Shown: piece by piece, positions 36,807 to 48,408 of the stretch
Layout: each line of letters opens with the position of its first letter
How positions within the stretch are numbered: the stretch's first letter is position 1
Assembly: GCF_022682495.2 (NCBI RefSeq)
Contig: NC_071394.1
Coordinates: 29,360,470 to 29,424,469 of the forward strand
Direction: 5' to 3'
DNA length: 64,000 nucleotides
Origin: Desmodus rotundus
Taxonomy: Eukaryota; Chordata; Mammalia; Chiroptera; Phyllostomidae
The notes under the pieces: generated by a model
What the model was told of the DNA's origin: nothing
The model's database searches: none
What the model saw: the letters and a program-made list of their open reading frames with translations, nothing else
Made by a program: the position numbers and the translations under genes

Positions 36807-36898
36807 CTTGTGTGACTGATAATACTGGAAAGCACCGACTCCACCCTGCTCCTCTGCAGTCCAGAGCACCAAACGTAGAGTCCTCTTTGGACGCAGCC
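36807..36898 (-). CDS. CPQ: CPQ internal exon (carboxypeptidase Q, active-site exon)
   Basis: This 92-nt exon of carboxypeptidase Q gives two bases of a glycine codon followed by 30 codons, from LRPKRTLRLV to FQYYQSHK. The run LWTAEEQGGVGAF holds the two adjacent glutamates that serve as catalytic base and zinc ligand in M28 peptidases (human residues about 334-335). On the minus strand the acceptor is TTTTCCTCAG, ending at 36899. The donor is AAG|GTAAGA, with GT at 36806-36805. The exon enters in phase 1 and leaves in phase 0, so it joins directly to the exon at 9703-9904 (QSHK followed by ANIS). No stop or frameshift is present and both catalytic glutamates are intact, which argues for a functional gene rather than a pseudogene. 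The preceding exon, expected to carry the GHLDSWDVG and MDDGGG zinc motifs, was not found between here and 64000. Confidence 0.96.
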
Positions 36899-36904
36899 CT
36901 GAGG

Positions 36905-38145
36905 AAAATAATAAAGTAAGTGACTTCTCAGTGGATTTTAACTTTTTGAAAATGGCAAGGCCTCTCCTCTGCACGCTGGGGACAGAAAGGATCCAGAGGC
37001 ACACACATAGTCATCTCTTGCTGGTGAGGCTGCCAGATTCAGAGTGTGACTGACCCAGGGAAGGAGCGTCCTCATGCTGATCTCCATCAAATTCCTATAG
37101 AAAGAGGTTGTGTGAGTGCTGTCTGTGGGCCGGGAAGTGAGAGCCTCTAACCGTATCTTCATTTGGACATTCTGCCCCACCAGACTCCACGTCCAGTGGG
37201 ATGTTCGTGCACATACAGAAGACGCAGTTATGAGGACTCTAGGCAGTTCATGGGGCTTCCCAATGGTTAACTGAAGCCCAATCATTGGACTCCATTTCAA
37301 GATACGGTGTGTAGGGGATTGTTTTTTATTCTAAATCCAGAGTATAGCTAGCTCCCCATGCTATTCCCAGTAATGGAATTGTTGTGAAGCAGAGGCAACG
37401 TTTATTTTTACCCACGGTTGTTTTGCTCTCCAACTTGCAAATGTAAGGTCATTCCATTAAGGTCAATGAAAATTAATTGAATGAAAATGACATTTTATTC
37501 ACCTTATTGCCGCATAAACAGCTTGGTGGGAATTTCATTGACTTGAAACATACAAATTTGTATCTTGGAATGATTAAAGTCACTGACAGATCTGATATAT
37601 GTAGAACCATTTTTGGGTGACAATGTCCACTCAGTAAAAGCTAACTACAAGGAAACTCTGTTTCCAAAGCTTAAAAAACATGGGACAATAATCGACTATA
37701 TGTGCCAGTTCGTGACCAAGAATTAAAACCCAGTCTGATTCAGACCTCATAATGTCGTTTTGGAGGAATAACAAAGGCAGAAAAACATGAAGCGGGGCTT
37801 AAATCTTGAGAAGATCCATCCTCCAGCCTCACCACGGGGAAACCGTAGGGAAAGACTTTGAGTGGCTCCGAGATGGACACATTGCAAATCCCACGTTTAT
37901 CCACACAGCACCGCCACCAAGGCACATGGCCTCCCGGGAGCAAGCTGGGCAACTGCAGCCCGGATGACAAATGTTCCTGGGACATGAAATGCTGTCCTGC
38001 CTCCTGTAGTACCAACGATGTTCTCCTTTTACAAGCCTTGTGCTAAGGAGCTGAAAAGTAGCTGCATTTTCCACTAAACTGAAGATTGTTGTGAAGCCAC
38101 TTCACACTTGGACACTGTAATATAATTTAAAAAGCCCAGGTTTAG
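36905..38145. other. CPQ: Intronic DNA upstream of the CPQ exon
   Basis: No repeat or coding segment was recognised. The minus-strand frame 36938-37300 (120 codons) has no CPQ similarity and no matching splice sites. Confidence 0.45.
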
Positions 38146-38149
38146 GATG

Positions 38150-38540
38150 CACATTGACCCAAGTTCCAATTACAGCCTGGGCAAGCCATTTCCATGCCCA
38201 ATTGCTCATCGAATCCCATCAGTACTTTTAAGTCTATCTAGAATCGAACCTCTCACTTCCGCTATTACTCTGGTCCAAGCCCCCACCCTCTTCTGCCTGG
38301 ATTGTTGTCATTTCCAACTGGTCTTCTGCCATAGCCTTCACCCCCTGCGGGTGAGGTTCCACACTGCACCCAGAAGGACCTTTGTTAAACTTAAACCAGA
38401 TCTCTGCTCAAACACTCTAACAGCGAGAATATAAGCTTCTGGAAGGCAGGGGTCTATGTCTTTTGATTCACTGTGATGCCCCCAGTGCCTAGACTGTTGG
38501 GCACACATAAGGTGCCCAATCAATACAAATGAATCCCCAA
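38150..38540 (+). repeat. L2 fragment, sense
   Basis: 'Cttctgcctggattgttgtc', 'tcttctgccatagccttcac', 'aaaccagatctctgctcaaa' and 'cccagtgcctagactgttgg' occur in the order of the L2 3' region, ending at 'aaggtgcccaatcaatacaa'. Confidence 0.6.
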
Positions 38541-38639
38541 CTCGGTGTCTCACTTAGAATAAAATGCAAAGCCTTCCACCATTTCACCAGCCTCATCTCC
38601 TAAAACTGCAGCTAGTTTACTCCCCAGCAAGCTTTGAGC

Positions 38640-38845
38640 TGAAAAAGGCAAACAGATCTTACGAGCCCTGCTAGTGTAACTACGGGAAATTGATCTACCC
38701 AAACTTTAGATTCCTATTCTGAAAAAAAGAGAATATTCTTGGCCGATGCCATAACTATTTCACGGGGTGGTTGTGAGGACTAAATGAGATGTGAATGGAT
38801 GTAAGGCAATCCTGTGTCTGGCATGTAATAGACATTTGATAAATG
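38640..38845 (+). repeat. MIR SINE, sense (3' part)
   Basis: 'Gtggttgtgaggactaaatg', 'agatgtgaatggatgtaagg' and the end 'catgtaatagacatttgata' match the MIR 3' half. Confidence 0.5.
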
Positions 38846-38849
38846 AACT

Positions 38850-39835
38850 ATAAAACTACATAATGAATATCCAAGCACAGAGCACACACCTTTACCAGTA
38901 GAGAGAAGGGGAATCTAAATACTCAGCAAGGAAGTTCTATCAAAGGCATTCAAATACCTGCTGAAAAAGAACCCTGAGGTGCCCACTGCTTGCCCCAGAC
39001 TCAAACCACCTGCTCGTATTCATGGCATAAACTTAAATTGTTGGAGGAAGAAATCCAATCAGTGCATCTGAAGGTCATGATCTTTGGTTTGTCTGAAAGA
39101 TATGTATGTAATGTCACTTCAAAGCAAATGACATTTAGCTTGCACCATAGAAAAACATAAGACAGAATAAAGTACAGCAAATAAAAATCTGAACATTTTA
39201 AAAGCCCATGAAAAGGGGAAAACATATTTTCTTTTTACATATCTTCGCATCTATCAGCAAAACAGTACCAACACATTAAAATGGTGAAATTCTCTAAAAA
39301 AGGATAAAGAGACTGTTAGCACAGATTTAAAAAAATTAACTTTTTAAAGAAAATGCCCTGAATATCCCTACAGATTTGATGTTACACTTGAATGTCATGA
39401 TCACACAGGGTTAGTCTTCACATTTCAAATCAGCCAGATGAATGATGATGCTATATTAAAATAACAAAGAAGTAATCCATTTGAAGCAAGGAGTGCTAAA
39501 GCTTCCATACAACAACAGCATAGCTGTTGGAGCACGGCTGATCCTAAAAAGGCAAACAGAGCTTCCTTTGAGCTCTTGAGAAGCTCAGTACCCATCAGCA
39601 TGGAACCAGCACTTACTCCACATTCAAGGTGAAGGGTTCAGCAAACGAGGTTAGAAAACAAGTGGTTAAACAAAAACCTGACTGGGCCCCAAAGTCTCTT
39701 TCCACTTTGACATTCCCATTGTCCCTAAACTTAAAGAAATACATGGGACTTCATTCAATGACTAGATTCTGCCCCTAATACGGGGTTTGGGCCCCCAGCC
39801 TGCCTTAGTCCACACATGGGCAGCGAGGGTCACAG
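38850..39835. other. Intronic DNA without recognisable feature
   Basis: AT-rich, with no exon or named repeat visible. Confidence 0.45.
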
Positions 39836-39839
39836 AAAG

Positions 39840-40065
39840 GGACTGGCCTTGGAATCTGAGTTCGCATTGTTTGAATTCTTGCTCTGCCATGCCTGGGGTC
39901 TGTGACTTTAGATTAGTTAGCTAACCTCTCTGACCCTCAGTTTATTCATCTATACAACAAGGAAAATGGTAACTGCCTTATGGGATTGTTAAGACGATAA
40001 AACAAGACACAGCAACTACATAACAAGGACAGTCTCTGGCACATAGTAGGTTTTCGAGAATCGTC
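39840..40065 (+). repeat. MIR SINE, sense, nearly full length
   Basis: MIR landmarks occur in order: 'cttgctctgccatgcctggg', 'tagctaacctctctgaccct', 'cagtttattcatctatacaa', 'ttatgggattgttaagacga' and 'ctctggcacatagtaggttt'. Confidence 0.7.
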
Positions 40066-40520
40066 AGCTTCTCTCTACAGCATTCCACACACTTTTAGTC
40101 TGTGCCAATAATGACCAGGACAACCTCATTCCCATAATAAGTATATTTATTCCTCGTTCCCCTTTCTTAGGAGCTATAGAACATCTTTATTTATACAGAA
40201 TGCATTCCCAGCCAAGGAAAAAAAAATACAAATTTCATCTAACTTGTAGAAAAACACATAACCTCTTTCAGTATGGAATGCTCCGTCATCCCAACCTAGG
40301 GCATATCCCAGTCCAAATAAACAGGAACAGCTTCCTCACTTTAGAAGTGAGGTTGATCAGAATCCTTAGTTTCTGGATAAAGTCAAAAAGCTCAATAAAT
40401 CTGAAAAATGAAAAAAGTTGAGATAAGACTACCTATATCCATCATTTTTAAATGATAAAGTTTATTTTATTGTATATCTCAAATTCAAACTAGATTTAGA
40501 AGCTAAAAATTTTAAATATA

Positions 40521-41079
40521 TATCTGGTTGGCCAAAAAGTCCATATGTTTTTTTTCCCATAAAATAAAAGGCACATTTTTCACTTTCACCCATAACTTTT
40601 ATTAATTTAGAGATTTTGAGTATGTCAGCAGTCTCCCACATGGTACAATGTCAATGGTTCTCAGTTAATGTCTCAATTCGATCACTATCAACTTCCACTG
40701 GTCTGTCCAACAATGGAGCATTGTCCAGTGAGAAATCTCCAGCATGAAACTTCACAAACCACTTTTGACATGTTTGATCAGTCACAGCGCCTTTTCCAAC
40801 ACAGCACAAATCTTTTTTTGCATTTTAGTTGCATTTTTACCTTACTTGAAATAATAAAGCATAATATGCCGAAAATGTTGGTAATTTTCTTCCATCTTCA
40901 ATATTAAAATGGCCACACAGAAATTCACCAATTTTGATAAGTTTTTTTCAAATGCATGCTGGTATGACAGCTGTCACAACACAATCTAACAAAATGGTTT
41001 CAAATGAAGTTGAAGACAACTAAGTGCTACCAGAGCATCTTATGGAAAAAACCAAATGAACTTTTCGGCCAGCACAATA
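40521..41079 (-). mobile_element. Mariner element, internally deleted
   Basis: The terminal inverted repeats are 'ggttggccaaaaagtccata' at the left and, reverse-complemented, 'ctggccgaaaagttcatttg' at the right. A TA lies at both ends (40521-40522 and 41078-41079). The minus strand keeps remnants of the transposase N-terminal DNA-binding region, such as TCQKWFVKFHAGDFSLD, followed by a stretch like EVDSDRIETL, and then the far C-terminal end. The catalytic core is missing. At about 0.56 kb it is less than half the 1.3 kb of an autonomous mariner, and frameshifts and stops interrupt it. It is therefore non-autonomous and inactive. Confidence 0.9.
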
Positions 41080-41084
41080 AAAAC

Positions 41085-43020
41085 AACAATATTAAGCGAA
41101 ACTAACAATGGCAGCACAGCAGTGATATGAGGTCAAAGGTAGGGATTTCATTTTGCAGTAGAACTGGGGGAAATGGCATAACTCAGGAGTGACCCCGGCT
41201 CGCAACTCCGGCCCTGGCTCTGCGGCACACAGCACTGGCCCAAGGCAAGCACACAAAACAAAGTCTTAGAACCGGAGACGAGAGGGAAGACCCCGGTCCT
41301 AGCTGGCTAGGATGCAGGTCTCACTGAAGTTTCATCAGAAAATAGGCAGTTAGTTCCCCCATGGAGGTGCACACACTGCCCAGAGATCTTTTGACCTCCT
41401 GCAATTTCTAATAAGAACCCCAAATAGCGCAGCAAACGTTTTACAGCGTCACGGTTTTCCTCTGAAGAACATAAACTGCGGATAATGTGTCAGAGTTCTG
41501 TCTTGTCTATGAAATACTGGCATAAAAATGCATTTCACTCTCATTTTATTGAGGACGGTAATAATGCTATTGGGAAAATAGTGGCTATGAGAAAAAGTGA
41601 AAACAACCTGGTTGGACTTTAGTTTTCATTACTATCAAACTTAAAGATGAGAAGGCTGAGAGCTGGCTACATTAGACTGAAAAATTGAAAAGGTCACTTG
41701 ACTGTCACACTTGCACCCAGAGCAGAGCAAAGTAAATAAACTCAGATTAATCCAGCTTTTTAGATAGCTTTCCCCGATCATGAGTTCCAAAGTACACTAT
41801 TACTTAACGATACGTATTGACCCAAATACGCATGTACTGCTCAGTTCCAATCCCTCCAGAACTACGCATGGGAACTATCAAAACTAGGATCTCCCTTCTG
41901 TGACCTAACTTTGCAGAGAAAATACAACTTTCTCTTACAGTAAATTACTCATTTTCCATATAAATGCACTAGTTCACAAGTACATTTATTGTCCAGCTCT
42001 CTTTTATTAACGGCTCAGAAGAAAGTGCCTACACTTAGAGAGCTCTGTTCCTGCAATAAACTTCACTAATATCAGTGTAGTATCTGAGTAATAGAATAAA
42101 TAATCTCACATTAACATACAAATTGAATGAGAAGAGGCAGGAAGCATAGATTCAATACATGGGTTTGGTGGAAATACTATTTCCACCTTAGGCAAGTTAC
42201 CTAATTTGTTATTTACTATTAAGCCCATTATCATTGCTTTTTAAAAAAAATAGTGAGTATGATTAGACAAAGATTAATTATTATAGTGAAGTAAATTGCA
42301 ACTATTTCTCTTTATAGGCAGGAACAGAAAATCACTTAAGAAAATCTCTTGTTCTTAGAAGAATTATTTGGATCTTTCTTAGTTATGTAGACATAAAGCA
42401 AATAGGCACTTTCGGGGGGCACTCGGGCAGGGCAAAAAACTTTTTAAAAACTCCATTTTGCACCTCTTGAGCCCTCCAGACGAACAACTGGACTCTGGGC
42501 AGGAGGCAAATAGAAATCGGTGTGTAAAAGGGGCACAGGGTCTTCTGGGAGGAAAGTCCCAGTGTCCTCACCCCTGCACCCTTGGATTGTGGGCGGGGAA
42601 CTAGCGAACCATTGGCACAGGGTGACAATCACTAAGGTCCCGGAGAGGGAAGGCCCCGGAAACTGCTGATGAAGGGCAGAGTCTGGCTGTGGACCTGGGC
42701 TCAGCACTGTGGCCTAAGGTTCTAGGGGAAGGAAGGGCTAACTTCAGCCTAGCATTTGGCCATCTCCAGAGGCTCCTCCAGATCCAGCAATTCTGGCACA
42801 GAGGTTGTGATTTAGGGAACAACAGCTGAGGAGAGCAATGGAAATGAAGGGAGCTGCAACCTTGTTGCCCAAATGGGCGCTGCCGTGACCTAGGGGCGCA
42901 AACGTGCAGCAGCCACACGGCCCAGCAGTCACACGCAGACCCAGGTGCGGGTTTCTAGAGGAGGGCTGGCCTATTCAGCCTGAGTCAAGTCCCGGCATTC
43001 ACCAACGGTCCAGAGGCAGT
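41085..43020. other. Intronic DNA, GC-richer at its right end
   Basis: No repeat or exon was recognised. From about 42440 to 43070 base composition is clearly richer in G and C than the neighbourhood and CpGs appear. Overlapping minus-strand frames of 62-105 codons there have no known protein similarity. Confidence 0.45.
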
Positions 43021-43022
43021 AG

Positions 43023-43070
43023 CGGGGGGGGTGGGGGGGGGGGTGGGGGGGGTGGGCGGGGTGAGGGGGT
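43023..43070 (+). repeat. G-run tract, potential G-quadruplex
   Basis: Nearly pure G on the plus strand with single T, C or A spacers, giving at least six runs of three or more G. This satisfies the usual G3+ N1-7 pattern for an intramolecular G-quadruplex. It is on the strand opposite to CPQ, so the CPQ transcript would carry the C-rich complement. Confidence 0.85.
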
Positions 43071-43129
43071 GCTTTGATTTTTTTTCACATGAAAACAATA
43101 CATATCCTTTCGAATTTAAATTGAAAACT

Positions 43130-43640
43130 ACGAAAAACAGTAAAAATTTAGAAAACAATAACCTATTAGTATATTGTTATATTTCCTTATAATTTTTGAA
43201 TGTGTATATTTGTATACATGTACATAAACAGTGACATTTTATATACAGTTTCACACTGGCTTTTCTGTTTAAAATCATGGTATATATGGACTTCACCTAT
43301 TATAATCACTAATTTCCAAGAAATTATTATTTTAGTGATTTCCTTATAATTGAACATTTAAGATTCTTATCCTTAGGATAAGTTCTTAAAAGTAGAAATA
43401 CTGAACCTAGGTAGTTTAAACATTTTTGAGGCTCTTGAAGCATGTCACTATGCCACTTTAAATTGGTAAAGAAGGGTTACCAATTTATATTCCCACCAAC
43501 AATCTATGAGAACATTCACTTCTACTTACATGTGAAATTTTTAATCTTAACTCCTTTGTTTTGATGTATGCCAATATACTATATCTATTTTTCTCTGTAC
43601 TAGATTCTACTCATTTTCAGCCAAAGTAATTATACACATA
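43130..43640 (-). repeat. Old L1 fragment, antisense
   Basis: 'Gaagggttaccaatttatat' followed by 'tcccaccaacaatctatgag' is the antisense landmark found in old L1M/L1ME 3' regions, and 'gtatatatggacttcaccta' precedes it at a plausible spacing. Confidence 0.5.
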
Positions 43641-44367
43641 AACACCCAATCTTTAGTATTTTTTTTTAGTTGATTGAGACAAATGTTATGTTTTTATCTG
43701 GTATATGACTAGAGTTAAACTCTGTGCATTTTTTTCATTTATTTAGATTGCTTGATAGTAGGGCTCTTCCATCCATGTATTTCGAGGATAACGTCAGTAT
43801 CATGTATGGGTCAGAAGCCTGCTCTAGTTGGCATTATTTTTTTAGTTGGCATTTTAAAACATATGATTTCCCTATCGTTACTTAGATGTTGTTTTATCTG
43901 CAAAGAGAAATTGAGAAGCCTGATTAATGATAGACTTGAACTCTGAGTCACACTTCTGTTAAGAGTTCTACGTTGCAAAAATATCAAATATAGAGAGTTT
44001 AACGGTACAATTTTTAAGAAAATGATAGCAAGTGCAGTACAAGTACCAAGACTTCGCTAACAAATTCACGTTCACCGATATGGTTCTTTAAATTTCATTT
44101 CTTGTGAAGATCATACTGTGTGAGGAAGAACGGATGTGTCTGTACTTGAATCAGGGATTATCAGAAAGTAGCAATCTCCAACAAGCATCGGGGATGAGAA
44201 AATGTCTGGGACCCCTTTTCGACGCGAAGCAGCAGATGTAAAGCCTAAGTTGTGTTATAAGGGAGGGACATCATTACGCTGCTTCTGTTAACTCGTTCAA
44301 GGCTCCTTTCTGGGGTTATAGTGGGTAAGATGTTTGCTACAGCTTTAAAGGTTTTCCTTGTGGGTAT
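43641..44367. other. Intronic DNA without recognisable feature
   Basis: No exon or named repeat is seen before the SINE that follows. Confidence 0.45.
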
Positions 44368-44383
44368 AAAATTAGTTATGAAG

Positions 44384-44542
44384 GGGTGCTGACCAGGTGG
44401 CTCATTTGGTTGGAGTGTTGTCCCGATGTGCCAAGGTTGTGGGTTCGATCCCCAGTCGGGGCACATACAAGAAGCAACTAATAAATGCACAAATGAGTGG
44501 AAAAACAAACTGATGTCTCTCTCTCTCTCAAATCAATACATA
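44384..44542 (+). mobile_element. VES-type SINE, sense, with perfect 16-bp target duplication
   Basis: The head 'ggtgctgaccaggtggctca' is followed by a B-box 'ggttcgatccc', then 'cagtcggggcacatacaaga' and a CT/A-rich tail. Identical flanks 'aaaattagttatgaag' lie at 44368-44383 and 44543-44558. It differs from the four antisense copies in head and tail, so it belongs to another VES subfamily. The open frame 44245-44508 on the minus strand is a shadow of it. Confidence 0.93.
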
Positions 44543-44559
44543 AAAATTAGTTATGAAGT

Positions 44560-45820
44560 TATCTAAACTTGTTTTTGACCAATAATAATTATAACTTTTA
44601 TTCTTGGTTTTAAGTTTAGATTTTTAGACAACAGCCCATTTGGCAGTATCAATACATGTTGCAATCAGTTTTAAATGGAAACCTCGTCTTCCTGAGCATT
44701 GCTTCATTCGCAGCTCCCAGCAATTGCTGGATGCTCTTGCTAAGGGAAAATCTCTCCGTGCAAAGGATAAGATAATCAAGATGTCTCTGGTGCTTTCCCC
44801 TGCTTTCCATTCTGACTGTGGCTTTAAGCCCTTCAAATTGCTGCAGCTGACACCTGAACTGCTTCCTCCAGCCCTCTCTGAGTAACTACCTGCTGCCAGA
44901 TTCATTTCCGTGGAAATCTTTGATTACTGCTTATCCTCTATAGTCTTAGTCTGCCTCTAAACTTCTGTGACTATGCATTTCTATCAGAAAAACAGTTTGG
45001 AGCACTCATCCTCACATATGTATATTTATGTATAAATGACATGCATGCAATATTGTCAACATACATAGTAAATATTAGTAAAATGGATTCCTTTTTTTAG
45101 AATAAAAATAGATAAAGAATAAATATTTTCCTATTCCCGAATGGTGGTCCTATACAGTGCCTGGCTTTGGAGGCCACTGGTCTACAGCTCGGAGTCTGTC
45201 CTCTCCCCTGTGCCATTCCAGGTCGTATGCAGATTGGTTTCAGTCTGTCCCTCCAATGACGCCCCTTCCCAAAGCATCATTCCCAGGTAAATTTGTCCAA
45301 TTTCCAAAAGTGACAAAGTGACAAGAATATGGCCTGTAGATGGTTGAGCAAATGCTCTGGTCAGTAGGGGTGAGAGCTGGGGCTGATGCGAAGATGGGGG
45401 TTTTCTAGGCTGATGGAGAGAAGCAATCAAGGCCCTAAGACATTTGGAAGCTGAATAACACTGGAATGTCCAGATTCAGAGCAAATAAGTCCAAATGTAA
45501 ATATGCTAATTTTTGTGTTAACAATAAATCCTGTTGGAAAACAGAAATTCACAGAAACATTGTAGGGATATCGAGCTCTTCCATGGGAAACAGATTTTTC
45601 TGAACATCGAGCTTTCACTATTCTCTGCAGAGAGGGAGATTACCCCAGAGGGACAATTGTAGTTGAGTTTAGGAAGAGATTTGGAGGGCGAGCAGAAAGA
45701 TGATCAAGGACCAGACTGGTGGAGAGCAATTACATAACAGCGGAAGTATGTACAGTCCCGCTGATACTGTGTTAGAGACAACTGGCCAATGGTGGGGGGA
45801 GGTGAGGCTGGAGAGAGAAG
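44560..45820. other. Intronic DNA without recognisable feature
   Basis: Two opposed open frames at 44624-44905 are mirror shadows, and neither matches a known protein. No repeat was recognised. Confidence 0.45.
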
Positions 45821-45824
45821 CAAA

Positions 45825-46070
45825 CAGGATTTACTGGGTGCTTACCACTATGCCAGACACTGTGCTAAATTGTGTCCAGACATTATCTCACTTAATTTGC
45901 ACAATAATCCTTCATACTGGCAGTACTAGAATACCTGGGAGTATTATCCCCAAGTTACAGATAAAACAAAGACTGAAAGTGCTAGAGGCTGCACATAAAT
46001 ACAGAATTGGTGTTTTTGTTTTGTTTTTTGTTTTTTTTTTACCCCAGTGCCTGTGCCTTTTCAACTAGAC
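45825..46070 (-). repeat. MIR SINE, antisense
   Basis: 'Atttactgggtgcttaccac', 'tatgccagacactgtgctaa', 'tctcacttaatttgcacaat' and 'aagttacagataaaacaaag' occur in MIR antisense order, with a T-rich insertion near 46012-46040. Confidence 0.7.
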
Positions 46071-46644
46071 CACCCTGACTCAGGCCTCGTTACAACGACA
46101 ACATCCTCTGACACACAACACACAAAGTTAGTTTAGGGCAGGCACGGAAAGGCATAGGTGGCCAAAGAGGCTGAACTACAGTGACAGTGAGGGGGTAACT
46201 GGGCTGCTCTCTAGTGTGTGCTTCACTGCGTCGGCCATGTGCAGAGTCATCGGGGCTCAGTCATGAGGCACGGTCATGGCAGAGGACAGGGCCTGTTTTC
46301 AAGAGTTCCTATGCATTTCCAATAGGACCCCACCTTCTAACCCCCTCCTCAAATTCCCAGTGCAATCTTCCCCAGGAACACAGGGACTGACCTAAACACA
46401 AAGTGTGGGAAGAAAAAAGCAGTACAGAGGCAGACACGAAGCATAACGCAGTAAATCAAACTCCACCAGCCTGCTACTTGCAGGTCGCAGAAATCACACG
46501 AATTACACTGTGGGCTGAGGGCCTGGAGGAGCACTGTCCCCTTGTGCCACTGCATGCCATGAGTGGCACTCCGATGAAAGTCTCACCTTCTGTTATAATT
46601 GAGAGGGCTTATTCCCTCACGTGGCTTAATGAATGAATAAATGA

Positions 46645-46648
<4 letters not shown>

Positions 46649-46701
<53 letters not shown>

Positions 46702-46755
46702 AGGAAGGGGAAGGGAGGGGAGGGAGGAAGGAAGAAGGAATGAAAGAAAGAAAAT
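46649..46755 (+). repeat. GA microsatellite and purine tract
   Basis: A (GA)n array of about 50 bp is followed by GGAAG/GAAA-type purine sequence. It is long enough to be length-variable. Confidence 0.9.
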
Positions 46756-46759
46756 TAAT

Positions 46760-47520
46760 TAAGAATTAAAAAATCCTGAGAGTAAAATGACTCAGATACA
46801 GATGATATAGACATTTTTAAATCCCATTTCAAATGGTGAAATCCAGATGGTAAATTGTGTTTCCTTTTAAAGAATAAATAGAATAAAGAACACCTTTTTT
46901 TAGTAGATAAATTATTCTTTACAGAGAAGTGGGAGATCATAAATAGCAATGTCATAAACTCAAGGAAAGATGTGGACACCTTATGCTGTCTCTTCTTGCA
47001 CCTCCTCCCAACAGCTTCTACAATAAAGAAAAATCAGACGTGACATGGGAGGAAGAGAGGTGGAAAGTGTCTAAGACTAAGTAGAAAGAAGGCTGGGACC
47101 TGTGGAACACAGAATTCAAGAACCCAGAGATGGAGGTGCTCATCTGGCCCCACACTCCGAGGCACCAGGACATGCACTGTGAGTGCTGGGAGACTCAGCA
47201 CCGGGCTGAGGCAGGCAGGAAGCAAGTGCCCAGGGTTGATCTGGTGGGGCCCAAGCGCTTGGCTGCAGAGAGACAGCCAATGCAGAGTGACTGGGAAGGC
47301 TTCACCTTGGATGGTAAGCACGCATTGTGCAAAGGACCAGGTGGTCTCCAAAGCCAGGGGACACAGAAAGGGCAGTATGTGGCCCAGACCTGAAAGTCAA
47401 GGTTAGGATGAGAAGAAGCACTTATGTGAGAAATACAAACCAGACAGACTTCCAAGGTATCATGAGAAGAATTGATGGCGCAGAAGAACACTAATTAGAG
47501 GATAGAGATGTTTGCTAATG
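46760..47520. other. Intronic DNA without recognisable feature
   Basis: Overlapping frames on both strands at 47034-47491 are shadows of each other, with no protein similarity recognised. Confidence 0.4.
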
Positions 47521-47524
47521 AGGT

Positions 47525-47710
47525 GTAGTAAAAAGAGAGCTAGTGTTTACTGAGTGACTACTTTGTGCTCAGGAAATACACTAAGAACTTTATGTACATT
47601 AATTCTTTTAATTTTTTTCAACTGATCCATGCTGGAGCACAAGGATGTGAGCATTTCACAGATCAAAAAACTGAGGCTTAGGGAAGTGAAGCAACTCACT
47701 CATGGTCACA
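47525..47710 (-). repeat. MIR SINE, antisense, first part
   Basis: 'Agctagtgtttactgagtga', 'aagaactttatgtacattaa', 'aactgaggcttagggaagtg' and 'caactcactcatggtcacat' follow MIR antisense order. The element resumes at 48409 after a mariner insertion. Confidence 0.7.
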
Positions 47711-47712
47711 TA

Positions 47713-48406
47713 TTTGGAGTATGTCCAGAAGGTATCCAGCCATGTAATATGCATAATAGAGACATTCACTGAAGAAGATACAAGACACGTGAAACATTGT
47801 ACACAGGACAATGACTCCTCAGTCCCCTTCAAAGTAGGCGCCTTGGGACCTAACACAGTTCTCCCAATCATCTTAGCTGCACTGTCGTATTTTCCTGAAT
47901 CTTATTGACAGTCTGAAATCTCTTCCCTTTCAAAGGTGATTTTAGTTTAGGGAAAAGCCAGAAGTTGCAGGGCACCAAATCTGGGCTGTATGGGGCTGAG
48001 TCACCTGAGTGATTTGATGTTTTGTCAAAAAAACTCTGCACAAGACATGATACATGAACAGGTTTGTTGTTGTGATGAAGCTGCCAACCACCAGTTGCCC
48101 ATAGCTGTGGCCTTCTGAATCATCTGAATAGTTTCTATGGAGGAATGTTCAAGCTTAATGCAAAAGTTGTTGCAGATTTGTTGCTCTACTCGCTCAGTCA
48201 TTTTGAGTGCAATGGCCACACAGTACACATGCTCACTCACTGAGGGGCATCTACCGCCCCCACTGACTAGTACAGTGAAGTCATCATTGTCCACACATGT
48301 GCATTCCAGCCCACTCTCTTAGGCTGCCAGGTTACGTGGATATTCCCCAAACCATTCTTGTTATATTAGCAATGGCTGGACCTTTTCCTGGACATACCTC
48401 ATGCAA
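47713..48406 (-). mobile_element. Mariner element, internally deleted, nested in a MIR
   Basis: The element is 694 bp, with a TA at each end (47711-47712 and 48407-48408) and imperfect inverted ends sharing 'gtatgtccag'. On the minus strand the transposase N terminus remains (MTERVEQQICNNFCIKLEHS). It is then joined abruptly to C-terminal sequence whose PYSPDLVPCNFWLFPKLKSP block is a mariner signature. The whole central catalytic region is absent, with a frame change across the join, so no active enzyme is possible. An 89-codon frame (48025-48294) spans the junction. It interrupts a MIR whose two halves abut it exactly. Confidence 0.92.
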
Positions 48407-48408
48407 TA

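Noticed and set aside
42383..42932. Several overlapping minus-strand frames in the GC-richer block
   Set aside because: Frames open in more than one register are expected in GC-richer DNA, and none resembles a known protein.
44400..44470. tRNA-like sequence with an intact B box
   Set aside because: It is the tRNA-derived head of a VES SINE with a tail and target duplication, not a tRNA gene; no cloverleaf with a proper anticodon arm is seen.
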